Below are positions 1 to 8,146 of a DNA stretch of 37,052 nt, in pieces. The DNA is from Lysinibacillus sphaericus OT4b.31 (GTDB lineage Bacteria; Bacillota; Bacilli; Bacillales_A; Planococcaceae). Position 1 is the first letter of the stretch; the number at the start of each line of letters is the position of its first letter. The notes below the pieces were generated by a model, which was not told the DNA's origin, did no database searches, and saw nothing but the letters and a program-made list of their open reading frames with translations. The stretch lies in NCBI RefSeq assembly GCF_000392615.1, contig NZ_KB933412.1:1-37052 (forward strand). Direction: 5' to 3'. The position numbers and the translations under genes are program-made.

Positions 1-13
1 CCGGGCGCACATC

Positions 14-51
14 AAAAGGTATTCGGAATGTAATCATTCCGAATACCTTTT
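14..51. terminator. Perfect 17-bp inverted repeat
   Basis: A 17-base arm (14-30) and its exact reverse complement (35-51) enclose the loop TAAT. On the minus strand the hairpin ends in TTTT, and it lies downstream of the leftward methyltransferase gene. It is most simply a terminator, possibly serving converging transcription from a gene outside the window. The function is inferred from structure alone. Confidence 0.6.
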
Positions 52-62
52 GTCGTCAATCT

Positions 63-98
63 AAATCCAACATTGTCAAAAATGACATTGTTGGATTT
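63..98 (-). terminator. Terminator-like hairpin after the methyltransferase gene
   Basis: Arms at 63-78 and 83-98 pair over 16 bp with one mismatch and a loop of AAAA. The hairpin begins about 20 bases past the stop codon of the leftward gene at 118-1068, so it is the nearest candidate terminator. The perfect hairpin at 14-51 follows directly, giving two stems in tandem. Confidence 0.6.
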
Positions 99-117
99 TC
101 TTTTTGGTTAAGAAATT

Positions 118-1068
118 CTATTCACATAGTAATATTTGTCTTTCAAAAGAACCTTTTTTTACGACACAACGATCGATTATTTCAAAGCCTGCCTCATTTA
201 CCATATTGTCAATTGTTTCAATGGTCACAAATAGGACTCTCTTTGCAATACGACGCGCTGATTTAATAATCATAAACTGTGAATCCACTGAAATATGTGT
301 AAATAAATTATAAGGTAAATCAATAATTGCCACATCATAGCTTTCCGTTATTTGTGCTATATCGCCCATTAGCACTTCTCCTTGTAAGCCAAAGTGAGCA
401 ATATTTATTCGCGAGCCCTTCGCAACAAGTGGATTAATGTCACGGCCAACAATATTCATATTCATGGACAATGCTTCTATTAAAACATTGCCGATACCAC
501 AACATGGATCAATCGCTCGTACACCTGTTGGATTCGGAATAGCAATATTAGCGACCGCTCGTGCAACCCGTGTACTTAAAGCTGTCGAATACATCTCAGG
601 CTTTTGCTGATGCTTGAGCCAAACTGCCTCACCTTCAACATAATAACCAAAATACCAACGATTATTATGCCAAACAAGTCCAAATACAATATCGGGATTA
701 TCTAAATCTGGCTCTGCCTGTATACATAAGCCAATTTCTCGCTCCACCTGATGACGTTCATGCTGTTGAATCTTCTTAATATCCCCAAGGTCATTCTTAT
801 TTAAGCATAATACTTTAAATGTACCTTCTCCTAATACAAGATTCTGTGCAAAATGGGCAATGTCTGCAACATGAGCTGCTTCGTATAGCACATCTAACCG
901 ACTACGCATAAATGGACTTCTACTCGGCTCAATTTTTTGGGGTGCTACTAGTATATTCGATGCTGTATCAAAGCCAAACATCGCGCGCATTTCTAAATGA
1001 CAAAGCTCTCGCTCATTTATTTGCCACGCATACGTATAAAGATAAGAAGTAATCGTTTGCTCTATCAT
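118..1068 (-). CDS. TRM11-family SAM-dependent RNA methyltransferase
   Basis: Probable cytoplasmic methyltransferase of the TRM11/UPF0020 group, which methylates nucleobases in RNA (tRNA guanosine N2 in characterised relatives). The C-terminal half carries the SAM-binding motif DPCCGIG (residues 187-193), an acidic strand end at GRD (208-210), and the catalytic-type motif DLPYN (250-254), the (D/N)PPY variant of amino-group methylases. The N-terminal 170 residues have no motif I can name and may recognise RNA. The start is well supported: GAGGAG lies five bases before the ATG. That ATG overlaps the upstream gene's stop as ATGA (1065-1068), so the two are translationally coupled. The family assignment is firm. 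The target nucleotide is not determinable here. Confidence 0.82.
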   Translation of the reverse strand: MIEQTITSYLYTYAWQINERELCHLEMRAMFGFDTASNILVAPQKIEPSRSPFMRSRLDVLYEAAHVADIAHFAQNLVLGEGTFKVLCLNKNDLGDIKKIQQHERHQVEREIGLCIQAEPDLDNPDIVFGLVWHNNRWYFGYYVEGEAVWLKHQQKPEMYSTALSTRVARAVANIAIPNPTGVRAIDPCCGIGNVLIEALSMNMNIVGRDINPLVAKGSRINIAHFGLQGEVLMGDIAQITESYDVAIIDLPYNLFTHISVDSQFMIIKSARRIAKRVLFVTIETIDNMVNEAGFEIIDRCVVKKGSFERQILLCE

Positions 1069-1655
1069 ACTGTCTCCTCAAGTTCTTCAAGTAGCCCGAA
1101 AATAAAACGATACAAACAAACCAATACTTCTGCAAATGACTGTTGCTCACTAAATTCATCAAGCGCATTCAATGCAAGATTAATTTCCCAAAGTCCATCC
1201 TGCCCCGAAAATGCCGCACTATACGTCATGTTCTCATGTTGCAAATGTGTTATTAAATACGTATGTAATAACTCACCTTGCTTCTTTTGCAATCGTAGAC
1301 CAAATAAGGCACTATACACACCGAATGCCTCATCAAATTCTAGCGCAAAGGAGTCCACGCGAATGACTGCTAGACGATCAGACGCCACATACATAAATTC
1401 ATTCGCATGCTCTCTTAAATATTGTACGGCTCTTTCCAAGAACGACTGTGATTCTTCTGCTAGCAACTCTTCACTTAGCTTGTCGCATCGTTCTATCACA
1501 TTAACATGTAAATAACCTAAATCCTGCACTGTCCGATTCAGCAGCAACCCATGTTTTTCTGCATACGCTTTTTCCACATCCAATAACGCAAGGTCAACCT
1601 GCTCATTCATCAATAATTCCATTTGTTTTTTTAGCAATTCGCCAGCTCCAATCAA
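1065..1655 (-). CDS. Conserved-looking hypothetical protein coupled to the methyltransferase
   Basis: A protein of about 196 residues that I do not recognise. It is acidic, Leu/Glu-rich and probably helical, with no signal peptide, membrane segment or metal motif. Its stop overlaps the start of the methyltransferase gene (ATGA), so the two form one transcription unit, which hints at a shared process but does not prove it. The start is uncertain. The longest form begins with TTG and has no clear ribosome binding site. A run of seven A lies a few codons in, and in another frame an ATG (about 1684) opens a short reading frame into that run. The true N-terminus could therefore lie upstream with an indel at the A-run, or at an internal ATG. 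Confidence 0.65.
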   Translation of the reverse strand: MIGAGELLKKQMELLMNEQVDLALLDVEKAYAEKHGLLLNRTVQDLGYLHVNVIERCDKLSEELLAEESQSFLERAVQYLREHANEFMYVASDRLAVIRVDSFALEFDEAFGVYSALFGLRLQKKQGELLHTYLITHLQHENMTYSAAFSGQDGLWEINLALNALDEFSEQQSFAEVLVCLYRFIFGLLEELEETV

Positions 1656-2052
1656 TTACGCCAATGGCTTTATCTTCATTCATTCCATATCATCTCATCA
1701 TCTATAGAGGTGTACATTTTCTGTAGCTGTCACTACGCTTTTGGGACAATAACATAATGTGCTGAATAAAGATAAATTTATCTTAACCATCAGTATAACT
1801 TAGTTTGCATAACAATATGAAAAATATCGGGTGTTACTGGTAGCGAAGATTCTTTTTACCCTAATACTTTCACGTTGTGACAAAAAAGATTTCCCTAGTA
1901 TACATTGTTTCAGATTATTGATAGCGATAAAGTAACCTAGCAAAAACGCAAAAAAGGTGATGTGATGGAGTATCCTCCTTGCACATCACCCTAACTTTAT
2001 TTAATTGTTGCTGCTATGGGGCATGGAAATAAAGCCATTTCCCAAAAACTTG
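1656..2052. other. Intergenic stretch without a gene
   Basis: About 400 bases between two leftward genes. I see no convincing coding frame. It contains the terminator of the SLH-protein gene (1950-1990) and presumably the promoter of the downstream gene pair, which I could not place with confidence. Confidence 0.5.
1950..1990 (-). terminator. Terminator of the SLH-domain protein gene
   Basis: GGTGATGTG (1956-1964) pairs with CACATCACC (1982-1990), with an inner GGAG/CTCC stem. Read leftward, the stem is followed by six T (the A-run at 1950-1955). It lies about 60 bases past the stop at 2053, the classic intrinsic terminator layout. Confidence 0.85.
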
Positions 2053-3117
2053 CTATTCCTCTTCGCTCATCGTCATTAACGTAAGCGACAGAATTTTAGA
2101 AAACTGTGCACGTGTCAGGTTGCCTTTAGGATTAAATTTACCATTCGCACCATCAATAATACCTAATTGCTGTAATAACCCAATTGATTCTACAGCCTCC
2201 TTGCGCATCTGATCCTTATCAGTAAATGTATTATTTTTGCTAGCTTTCGCTACATCAAACTCCATTCCTTGCAAGTAGCTTGCAGTTACATACGCCATTT
2301 CCTCACGTGTTGCTGGTTTATTTGGCTCGAAATTATTGCCATCAAAAATATCGATTAAGCCATACTCTTGTAAAATCGCTACTTCTTTTGCACCCCAAAA
2401 CCCTTGCATATCATTATATGTAGCAGGTCCTTCATAATCTTCATTTACATCTAGACCAGACGCACGGAAAATCATAGCTGCTAATTGACCACGCGTTACT
2501 TGACCATTCGGATTGAATGTTGTGTCAGTAGTACCGCTTACAATCCCTGCTTGATAAAGTAATTGGATATAACTTTCAGCCCAATGTCCAATAGTATCTG
2601 TGAAATATCCACCTGGCTTTAATTCAAAATCTGCGCGATTAAAGACCATAATTAAATCATTCAAATCTTGACCGCTAACAGCTTCCCATTTACCACCTGT
2701 ATATATTTCAGCTGTAAAGGAGTTGCCGGATTGTGTAATTTTCATTTGAATAGAGTCTCCGAAAAGTTTTTTATACTCTTCATAGTTCTCTTTAAATGCC
2801 TTTTCTCCCTCTGGATATAGGTTTGTCCCATCCTCGTAACTTTTCATCAGTGCTGCTAATGAAAATTTTACAGTAATACTATTACTAGTTGATACTAGTG
2901 TCAGATAATCATCTGAGAATAGTTTGGAAAGTAAAAACATTTTATAGATATCTTGATAGGACATCGATTGTACCTGACTAGTGTTTGTTGATGCCACTAA
3001 CAATTGTTTATTGACAATTTTTGTAACATCTACATTCTCCTGTGCTTGTGCTTGGAGTCCAAATCCTCCTGTTAAACATGCAATACTAAGTGCTCCAGCT
3101 AACATCGTTTTTTTCAT
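2053..3117 (-). CDS. Secreted protein with three S-layer homology (SLH) domains
   Basis: A 354-residue exported protein expected to sit in the cell wall, held by SLH domains that bind pyruvylated secondary cell-wall polymer. Residues 1-26 form a Sec signal peptide (charged MKK, hydrophobic core, cleavage near AQAQA). Residues 27-165 match nothing I know and probably carry the specific function. Three C-terminal SLH repeats follow at about 172-215, 234-277 and 298-341. Each opens with F/Y-x-D and has a TRAE-like signature (VTRGQLA, ATREEMA, LTRAQFS). The first two carry the degenerate form TRG/TRE, so binding strength may differ. GAGGGGC precedes the ATG. The gene stands alone with its own terminator. 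SLH anchoring is characteristic of Lysinibacillus-type S-layer bacteria. Confidence 0.9.
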   Translation of the reverse strand: MKKTMLAGALSIACLTGGFGLQAQAQENVDVTKIVNKQLLVASTNTSQVQSMSYQDIYKMFLLSKLFSDDYLTLVSTSNSITVKFSLAALMKSYEDGTNLYPEGEKAFKENYEEYKKLFGDSIQMKITQSGNSFTAEIYTGGKWEAVSGQDLNDLIMVFNRADFELKPGGYFTDTIGHWAESYIQLLYQAGIVSGTTDTTFNPNGQVTRGQLAAMIFRASGLDVNEDYEGPATYNDMQGFWGAKEVAILQEYGLIDIFDGNNFEPNKPATREEMAYVTASYLQGMEFDVAKASKNNTFTDKDQMRKEAVESIGLLQQLGIIDGANGKFNPKGNLTRAQFSKILSLTLMTMSEEE

Positions 3118-3490
3118 TTTTCTTGCCCCTCTCTTTTCATAAATTTAGTGTACTAAAACAACAGTTAGTAAATCTATAAAAATATGTAAGTACTGTAAAA
3201 ATATCAAAAAGTCCTATTCTTTACTACAAAAAGGACTTCCGAATTATTCATCCAAATCGCAAAACCCATTAGTAAAGCACTATTATTAAATAGGTCATTT
3301 AACCCAATGTGAAATCGGTATATTATCGTGCTCTCCTATGTTTTCGACTAATAGGTGTCCCCTATTTAAAGCAAACAAGCGAATGAGCATAGAAGCCTTT
3401 ACTGTACATATAATTTAGTAGTCAGTTGAGACGTATATGGTTTTTCGATTTTAATGTGTGCTAGCAATAAATAATTGTAGGAGGGCTTGT
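3118..3490. other. Intergenic region between divergent genes
   Basis: About 370 AT-rich bases between the leftward SLH gene and the rightward oxidase pseudogene, so it should hold both promoters. A weak 7-bp inverted repeat (3209-3215 with 3232-3238) is the only structure I note. I see no coding frame. Confidence 0.4.
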
Positions 3491-4290
3491 ATGGTTACAA
3501 CCCCCGGCATTGGGGATTTACGTTATGTGACGCAATCGAATGGGACAAAGTTTTTCACTTTGATTGTCGAAGAAATAACATGGGAGCTTGTAGACGGTAT
3601 TTTTATTAAGGCATGGGATATAACGGTTCCACACCCGGTCCTACTATTCATGTCTACTCTGGGGATCAAGTCTGTATTCGTGTTATTAATCGCTTACCTG
3701 TAAAAACGAGTGTGCATGGGCATGGTTTAATTGTTCCGAATACGATGGACGGTGTGCCTCCTATCGAACCTTCCCCGTTTATAGAACCTGGGCATTATTT
3801 TGACTACCATTTACAATTAAAAATCCATCTGGCACATATATGTATCATTCTCATGTAGATGTTGCGGTGCAAGATGCGGGGCTGTTAGGTGGCTTCATTG
3901 TCGAAGATCCAACACTACAAAACCTCCCAATGTATAGAAATTATCTATGTTTACTGGAAGAATGGGCGATTGGTGAGCTACCATGGGAGGGATTTGACAA
4001 AAGGTACGTATCCCTTAAATTTTGTCAAACGAGTTCGTTTCGGCAACATTCAAATGAATCACCATCCCATGCATCTCCACGGTCATCAGTTTAGCGTTGT
4101 AGGAGCAGATGGTTTCCCAATTGCTGAACACACGCAAATTTGTAAAAATACGATTCTCGTGGCTTCCGGCGAAACATGAGATATCAGCTTTCAAGCCAAC
4201 AACCCTGGCATCTGGCCGTTCCATTGTCATATGCCACACCATGTCACAAATAATGGAGCACCTGGTGTTGGGGAAACGAAAGTTGTCTAA
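3491..4290 (+). pseudogene. Decayed multicopper oxidase (laccase/CopA-like)
   Basis: Multicopper oxidases couple substrate or metal-ion oxidation to reduction of O2 to water. All four copper-ligand motifs are readable but spread over several frames: HGHGL, YHSHVD, HPMHLHGH and HCHMPHH. The gene opens with a good site (TAGGAGGG at 3478-3485, ATG at 3491). Its frame then breaks by loss of one G near 3615-3617, loss of one A in the run 3819-3823 and gain of one A in the run 3999-4002. A TGA at 4177-4179 stands where the family has Trp (E-T-W-D-I). The reading frame ends at TAA 4288-4290. The restored product would be about 265 residues, so it is either a two-domain enzyme or a three-domain one that lost its middle. 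Three of the four lesions lie in homopolymer runs, so assembly error cannot be excluded. Confidence 0.85.
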
Positions 4291-4321
4291 TAATCTCTTA
4301 TATATAAGTAGAAATTTAGAT

Positions 4322-4380
4322 AAAAAAAAGAATCTGCATACTTTTTACGGATCACCGGTAGGAGTATCGCAGATTCTTTT
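4322..4380. terminator. Bidirectional terminator closing the phage-derived block
   Basis: AAAAGAATCTGC (4326-4337) pairs exactly with GCAGATTCTTTT (4369-4380), with smaller internal pairing around ACCGGT. Leftward transcripts from the lysin gene meet eight T (A4322-4329). Rightward transcripts end in TTTTCTTAT. It marks the left limit of the tail/lysis operon. Confidence 0.85.
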
Positions 4381-4381
4381 C

Positions 4382-5053
4382 TTATAACAAAGCTCGTCTT
4401 TGTTGGATAGTAATATATAAACCTAATAATCGGTCAGTGGGCATCATACCATTTTGTAAGTCTTTTAAATGTGATTCTTGAATGATTCCACTATTGACCG
4501 CTTGCGCAATATATTTTTCTGTTGCTGTTCGCATAGCTGGTGATGCAGGATTCCATGTTTGAGTCACCTTTATTTCCTCCTTTTTATCTTCTACAATTAG
4601 TTGTACCTTCATTTTGCTATTACTCGGTACGATTACAACACCTTCTAATTTGTAGCCAGTGGGCATTTTCCAAGATGATTTCACCTCAAAATGAGGACGA
4701 TCGATAGAACCCGCCCAATCTCCTCCCCATGTAATACCAAGTTTTCTGGCAATACCTCCTACTTTATTTAACGTCATTACATCATACAAAGATTGAGGGG
4801 GACTAACAGCAAGATCCCAAGCTAAACGTGATTTATGATTGCTACTTAATGTCCAAGTAACAATCTGACCTGGTCGAGTACGCCCTTGCGCATATAAATA
4901 ATTTTGCCTTGCTTGTGAGCGATATGTTTCTGTAATGAAGATGTTGATGACGCCAGCCTTGTAACACTCCTGGAATAATAAACGACATGCCGATTGTGCA
5001 GGAGGTAATAACTCAGCTAAGTCTCTACAGGTTGCTGTTACGCTTGTACTCAT
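4382..5053 (-). CDS. Endolysin, M15-type L-alanyl-D-glutamate/D-Ala peptidase
   Basis: A 223-residue peptidoglycan peptidase that would lyse the host cell from within after passing the holin. The N-terminal half is a VanY/Ply500-type M15 domain. Arg45 lies in the TYRS segment, the zinc ligands His73 and Asp80 in S-N-H-x6-D, and His121 in DRPHFE. The C-terminal part (about 130-223) probably binds the wall. It has a beta-rich linker and then a helical segment ending in MMPTDRLLGLYITIQQRRAL, which resembles the tail repeat seen in other Bacillus phage lysins. GAGGGGGA lies before the ATG, and the ATG overlaps the holin stop as ATGA (5050-5053). Holin then lysin is the usual order of a Gram-positive phage lysis cassette. 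All key residues are present, so it should be active. Confidence 0.88.
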   Translation of the reverse strand: MSTSVTATCRDLAELLPPAQSACRLLFQECYKAGVINIFITETYRSQARQNYLYAQGRTRPGQIVTWTLSSNHKSRLAWDLAVSPPQSLYDVMTLNKVGGIARKLGITWGGDWAGSIDRPHFEVKSSWKMPTGYKLEGVVIVPSNSKMKVQLIVEDKKEEIKVTQTWNPASPAMRTATEKYIAQAVNSGIIQESHLKDLQNGMMPTDRLLGLYITIQQRRALL

Positions 5054-5454
5054 TTAGTGTCCCCCTCAGCAGTTTTATCCTTCACAATTGCTAAGATATT
5101 TTTAATGAAATTTGGTGTGGGTAAACCCATCTTTGTACCGTTTTCAGTAATTGAAATAAATTCAAGCACACAAAATGCAATCGCTGCACCATCGCCTGCA
5201 TACTCGATACCAGGCACAACAACAGCCAATAAATACACAGAACTAACTAGCATTAAGTAATAAACTTTACGTATGATGCCATTGAACCCAATACGACTAT
5301 TTAAATTATGATTAACAATACCGGTCAAAATACCAGTCATATAATCAATTGCCATAAACCCAATTAATACGGTTACCGCCATTCCCAATCCATCCACAGA
5401 ATAAGATACAATTGTGCCGATAACGCCACTCATTGTTGCAATCCATCTGTCCAT
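5050..5454 (-). CDS. Phage holin, TcdE/phi29-like family (Phage_holin_4)
   Basis: A membrane protein of 134 residues that oligomerises in the cytoplasmic membrane to release the endolysin. I place the start at the ATG at 5454 (MDRWIATMSG), because AAAGGAAGTG sits about five bases upstream. The longer open frame back to 5496 has no ribosome binding site. Hydrophobic segments run from about residues 8-25, 25-45 and 60-85, and the family signature region DYMTGILTGI is followed by NSRIGFNGIIRK. The C-terminus is charged. The gene is coupled to the endolysin by an ATGA overlap. A terminator-like hairpin (5484-5512) stands just upstream, so lysis gene expression may be attenuated relative to the tail genes. 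Confidence 0.87.
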   Translation of the reverse strand: MDRWIATMSGVIGTIVSYSVDGLGMAVTVLIGFMAIDYMTGILTGIVNHNLNSRIGFNGIIRKVYYLMLVSSVYLLAVVVPGIEYAGDGAAIAFCVLEFISITENGTKMGLPTPNFIKNILAIVKDKTAEGDTK

Positions 5455-5483
5455 TACAACACTTCCTTTTTTAGTACATAAAT

Positions 5484-5512
5484 AAAAACCCTCCACAACT
5501 ACGTGTGGAAGG
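5484..5512 (-). terminator. Intrinsic terminator/attenuator before the lysis genes
   Basis: On the minus strand a 9-bp stem (one G-U pair; arms 5489-5497 and 5504-5512) has a 6-base loop and is followed by five T (A5484-5488). It lies between the 66-residue tail-associated gene and the holin, so only read-through transcripts would reach the lysis genes. Confidence 0.7.
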
Positions 5513-5549
5513 CACTTGTTAAAAAATTAGATAAAAAATAACGCTCGCC

Positions 5550-5750
5550 TTATGACTGCGTTTCTGGTTGTTCTTCTATTGCTGTTGATGGTAAAACACT
5601 GATGATAATATGTTTATTAATAATGGCCCCACCAATATTTACAAAGTTAATTTTCTGATCGTTTAATGTGACGGTAAATGCTGTTGCATCAAACTCCGCA
5701 TTCATTAGATTTATTGCTTTTCCATTGTTTAGTTGTACTTGATAATTCAT
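5550..5750 (-). CDS. Small phage-type protein of unknown role
   Basis: A 66-residue protein that I do not recognise by family. It begins MNYQVQLNNG and reads as a short beta-rich domain with no signal peptide or membrane helix. The start is solid: AAAGGAG lies eight bases before the ATG. It lies 15 bases after the Tal/hub gene and ahead of the holin, where siphovirus-type operons often carry a small accessory protein. Possible roles are an accessory tail-tip component or a lysis modulator. No residue pattern decides between them. Confidence 0.6.
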   Translation of the reverse strand: MNYQVQLNNGKAINLMNAEFDATAFTVTLNDQKINFVNIGGAIINKHIIISVLPSTAIEEQPETQS

Positions 5751-5765
5751 ATTAAAATCTCCTTT

Positions 5766-7586
5766 TTATTTAAGTTCTAAATAACCTTGGTCTTCACCAA
5801 AAAGTCTTACATATAGCCTTTTTGGATTTGTTGCTGTCGATAACCCAAAACCTAATCCACTCGTATCAGTTTTTGCTACATTTCCGTAATTACCATCGAC
5901 AATTAAATCGCCATCAGTTCTCACTCCATTAAGAGCACCTAAAACAAGAGTGTCATATATATGTCGAATAACCCCACCAGTTGCCCCACCAAAACTAATC
6001 ATTTTTGGTTCGTGGTCAGAATAATGGCTCCCTATTCTAAGTACTTTTCCTATCTGAACATCATCAGAAATATTAATGTTAGCCGAATAAATATTTACAC
6101 TGTTTAATGTACCAGTGTGAATAGAACCTAGATTACCAGTAATGTCAGACAATACATTTACTGCACCAATTAAATTAACCTTAGATGCTTGAATAGAAAT
6201 GGTCGTCGAGGTTTGGTTGATTAAAGATGCAATTTTATTACCAGTATAGTCCATCGTACTAACTTTTTGACTGATTTGATTCGCTTGTTGCGTAATGCTA
6301 CTTTCAGCGTTACTTACACGTGTACCTATACCACTGATTTGCATTTGCTGGCTAGTCACTGTTGACTGTATTTGTGAAGCAGTTTGAGAGACAACGGAAA
6401 CGTCATTACGGACGGTTCGAATATCATTATTAATCGTTACAACTTGGGCCGATACTTCGCTACGTATTTCAGCTGCAGTTTGAGTAATACGACTACTTAA
6501 GTTGTTATTTAAGTCTGTTACGCTTTGTGTAATGCTATCAGCACGTATATTGATAGCTGCAATCGATACGCCTATTTCTTCAACCTCTAAGTCAATCCGG
6601 TCGTCTGTCTGCTCAAACTTTGAACGATAACGTTTGTCATTGGCATTAATAGTTGCTCGTTGATTTAGTAGTGCATCCACAATTGTTTTAGCCTGTGTAT
6701 TTCCTACATCAACTTCAGATTCACTATAATCACGCTTTGTTTTTTTGCTTATAATACGTGTTTGGTATTCGAGCTGTAGGTCTTCATGAATGAGCCAAAC
6801 CATATCTCCCACATTACCATCTACTGTAGTCACCTTTACTTTGATACTTGTCTCAGGTGCTGCAGGTAGCTCACTAGCTAAACGTGTTGTCATATCTTCA
6901 ACAGTTTCTATGTTCTCGTCATGGATTGGATCGGCAATACGTATTCCGATTCTTGGTGAACTTGCTAATGGCGAGGTATAAGTAATATCAATGCCATTAG
7001 CCCCATAGCCTCTAATTTGAGTTTTTAAACCAGCTGAAGGAATACTATAAGATAACGTCTCGATGTTATGTCGATAACGGAACTGCAAGTCATTGTCTAC
7101 GCCTGTTTTTTTGGCGAATCGTATAACCTTATTCGGCAAAATTTGACGCTCGCATTCAAATACGGAGCAAAGATGCTCAATCAACACAATAGGATTAGCT
7201 TCCCCAAAGTTCGGAAGTAGCTGATAACCCTCAACATCCACATTCATAAAAGTCCAACCAGTACCATCAAGGATAAACGACATAAAATCATTCAAAGTCC
7301 TTGTCCCACCATGAATGCCATATTTGAAATCGTCTGCTAGTGAAAAATAACTGTGAACAGCAGTTGCCTTTTTTGTGAATGTGTCGCCACTAAAATCTTT
7401 CACAACATATTCATGGCCATCCTCGTCTTCTATCAAGGTTTCAAAGTCTAGCAATTCATGTCCTGGATTCTTTTCATGTAAAAAAGAGCTAAACGAGATG
7501 CGTAATGCCCCGTTCAACTCTTCAAATTTTTCGTAGTTTGTTTCCAAAAGAGGTTCTGTTCGTGAACCATTTGTGACAATGAGCAA
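5766..7586 (-). CDS. Tail-associated hub/endopeptidase-like protein (Tal), coiled-coil extended
   Basis: A 606-residue baseplate hub protein, which in siphoviruses caps the tail tube below Dit and may carry a wall-degrading or fibre extension. Residues 1-320 match the prophage tail endopeptidase/Tal N-terminal type: early TNGSRTEPL, a GTGW-type segment near 105-112, and beta-rich hub domains up to the DVG motif. From about 325 to 460 the chain is a long Ser/Thr/Gln/Val heptad coiled coil, ending in a beta-rich tip (about 465-606). I see no catalytic peptidase motif. Translation apparently starts with TTG at 7586, because AAGGTGAT is well placed and the upstream ATG runs straight into TAA. In most tail modules this gene follows Dit directly. 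Here the fibre genes and two small genes lie between, which is unusual. Confidence 0.78.
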   Translation of the reverse strand: MLIVTNGSRTEPLLETNYEKFEELNGALRISFSSFLHEKNPGHELLDFETLIEDEDGHEYVVKDFSGDTFTKKATAVHSYFSLADDFKYGIHGGTRTLNDFMSFILDGTGWTFMNVDVEGYQLLPNFGEANPIVLIEHLCSVFECERQILPNKVIRFAKKTGVDNDLQFRYRHNIETLSYSIPSAGLKTQIRGYGANGIDITYTSPLASSPRIGIRIADPIHDENIETVEDMTTRLASELPAAPETSIKVKVTTVDGNVGDMVWLIHEDLQLEYQTRIISKKTKRDYSESEVDVGNTQAKTIVDALLNQRATINANDKRYRSKFEQTDDRIDLEVEEIGVSIAAINIRADSITQSVTDLNNNLSSRITQTAAEIRSEVSAQVVTINNDIRTVRNDVSVVSQTASQIQSTVTSQQMQISGIGTRVSNAESSITQQANQISQKVSTMDYTGNKIASLINQTSTTISIQASKVNLIGAVNVLSDITGNLGSIHTGTLNSVNIYSANINISDDVQIGKVLRIGSHYSDHEPKMISFGGATGGVIRHIYDTLVLGALNGVRTDGDLIVDGNYGNVAKTDTSGLGFGLSTATNPKRLYVRLFGEDQGYLELK

Positions 7587-7659
7587 GTTACATCACCTTC
7601 TTTATAATAAAAATACGCCAATCCATAAAGAGTAGCGCTTACTGAATAATATAGGATGA

Positions 7660-7818
7660 TTATAGTCCTTTAGTATTCATTAAAATATACTCTTCCACAG
7701 ATTGTTTATAGTCCTGGTTCGTGATGTCATTGATTACATACGTATCATTTGTTTTTGGATTTTGACCACCTGACATGATACGTTCTGCTGCAATACGAAC
7801 TACTACTTGATTTATCAT
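7660..7818 (-). CDS. 52-residue tail-operon protein (short gene)
   Basis: A short but convincing gene: AGGAGG (7828-7833) precedes an ATG at 7818 that overlaps the stop of the preceding gene by one base (TAATG). The product starts MINQVVVRIAAERIMSGG and contains NPKTNDTYVINDI, ending near 7660 with TAA. I read it as a compact soluble helical protein. In Bacillus-type phages small proteins of XkdX size sit at this point of the tail-tip operon, but I cannot assign it to that family by motif. Spacing to the Tal gene is about 70 bases. Confidence 0.65.
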   Translation of the reverse strand: MINQVVVRIAAERIMSGGQNPKTNDTYVINDITNQDYKQSVEEYILMNTKGL

Positions 7819-8123
7819 TATAAAATACCTCCTACTTGGCTGTCTGTTTGTAATAAAAGAATATCTTCCTCTAATTTTTGAATGCGTATTTGTTCCTCAG
7901 TTAACTCAGGAACAGGGTATAGCTCAATTACAGGCTCCAAAGTCTCAGGATTGATTTCTTTGAGGAAGCATTTTGTGTGGTCGATAGAACCATATGGAAT
8001 GTCGATATATCCAATTGTACCCCAATCTCCATGAGGGATTACATCTCCCTGCGCTTCTCCTGTCTGATAAATAATTCGTCCTTTCTGTCTCTCAAATACT
8101 ACACGATTGTTCATTTCTGCCAT
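7818..8123 (-). CDS. Small tail-tip-associated protein of unknown role
   Basis: A 101-residue protein beginning MAEMNNRVVFERQKGRIIYQ. I choose the ATG at 8123 because AAGGAGGCC lies about ten bases upstream. The longer form back to 8156 would start before the ribosome binding site. The first 65 residues look beta-rich (IGYIDIPYGS, TKCFLKEINPETLEPVIELYP). The C-terminus is a Glu-rich helix (ELTEEQIRIQKLEEDILLLQ) that could form a coiled coil. Proteins of this length and composition are frequent just after fibre genes in Gram-positive prophages. Its stop overlaps the next start. No function can be stated from sequence. Confidence 0.62.
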   Translation of the reverse strand: MAEMNNRVVFERQKGRIIYQTGEAQGDVIPHGDWGTIGYIDIPYGSIDHTKCFLKEINPETLEPVIELYPVPELTEEQIRIQKLEEDILLLQTDSQVGGIL

Positions 8124-8146
8124 GATGTGTTGGCCTCCTTTTAATT

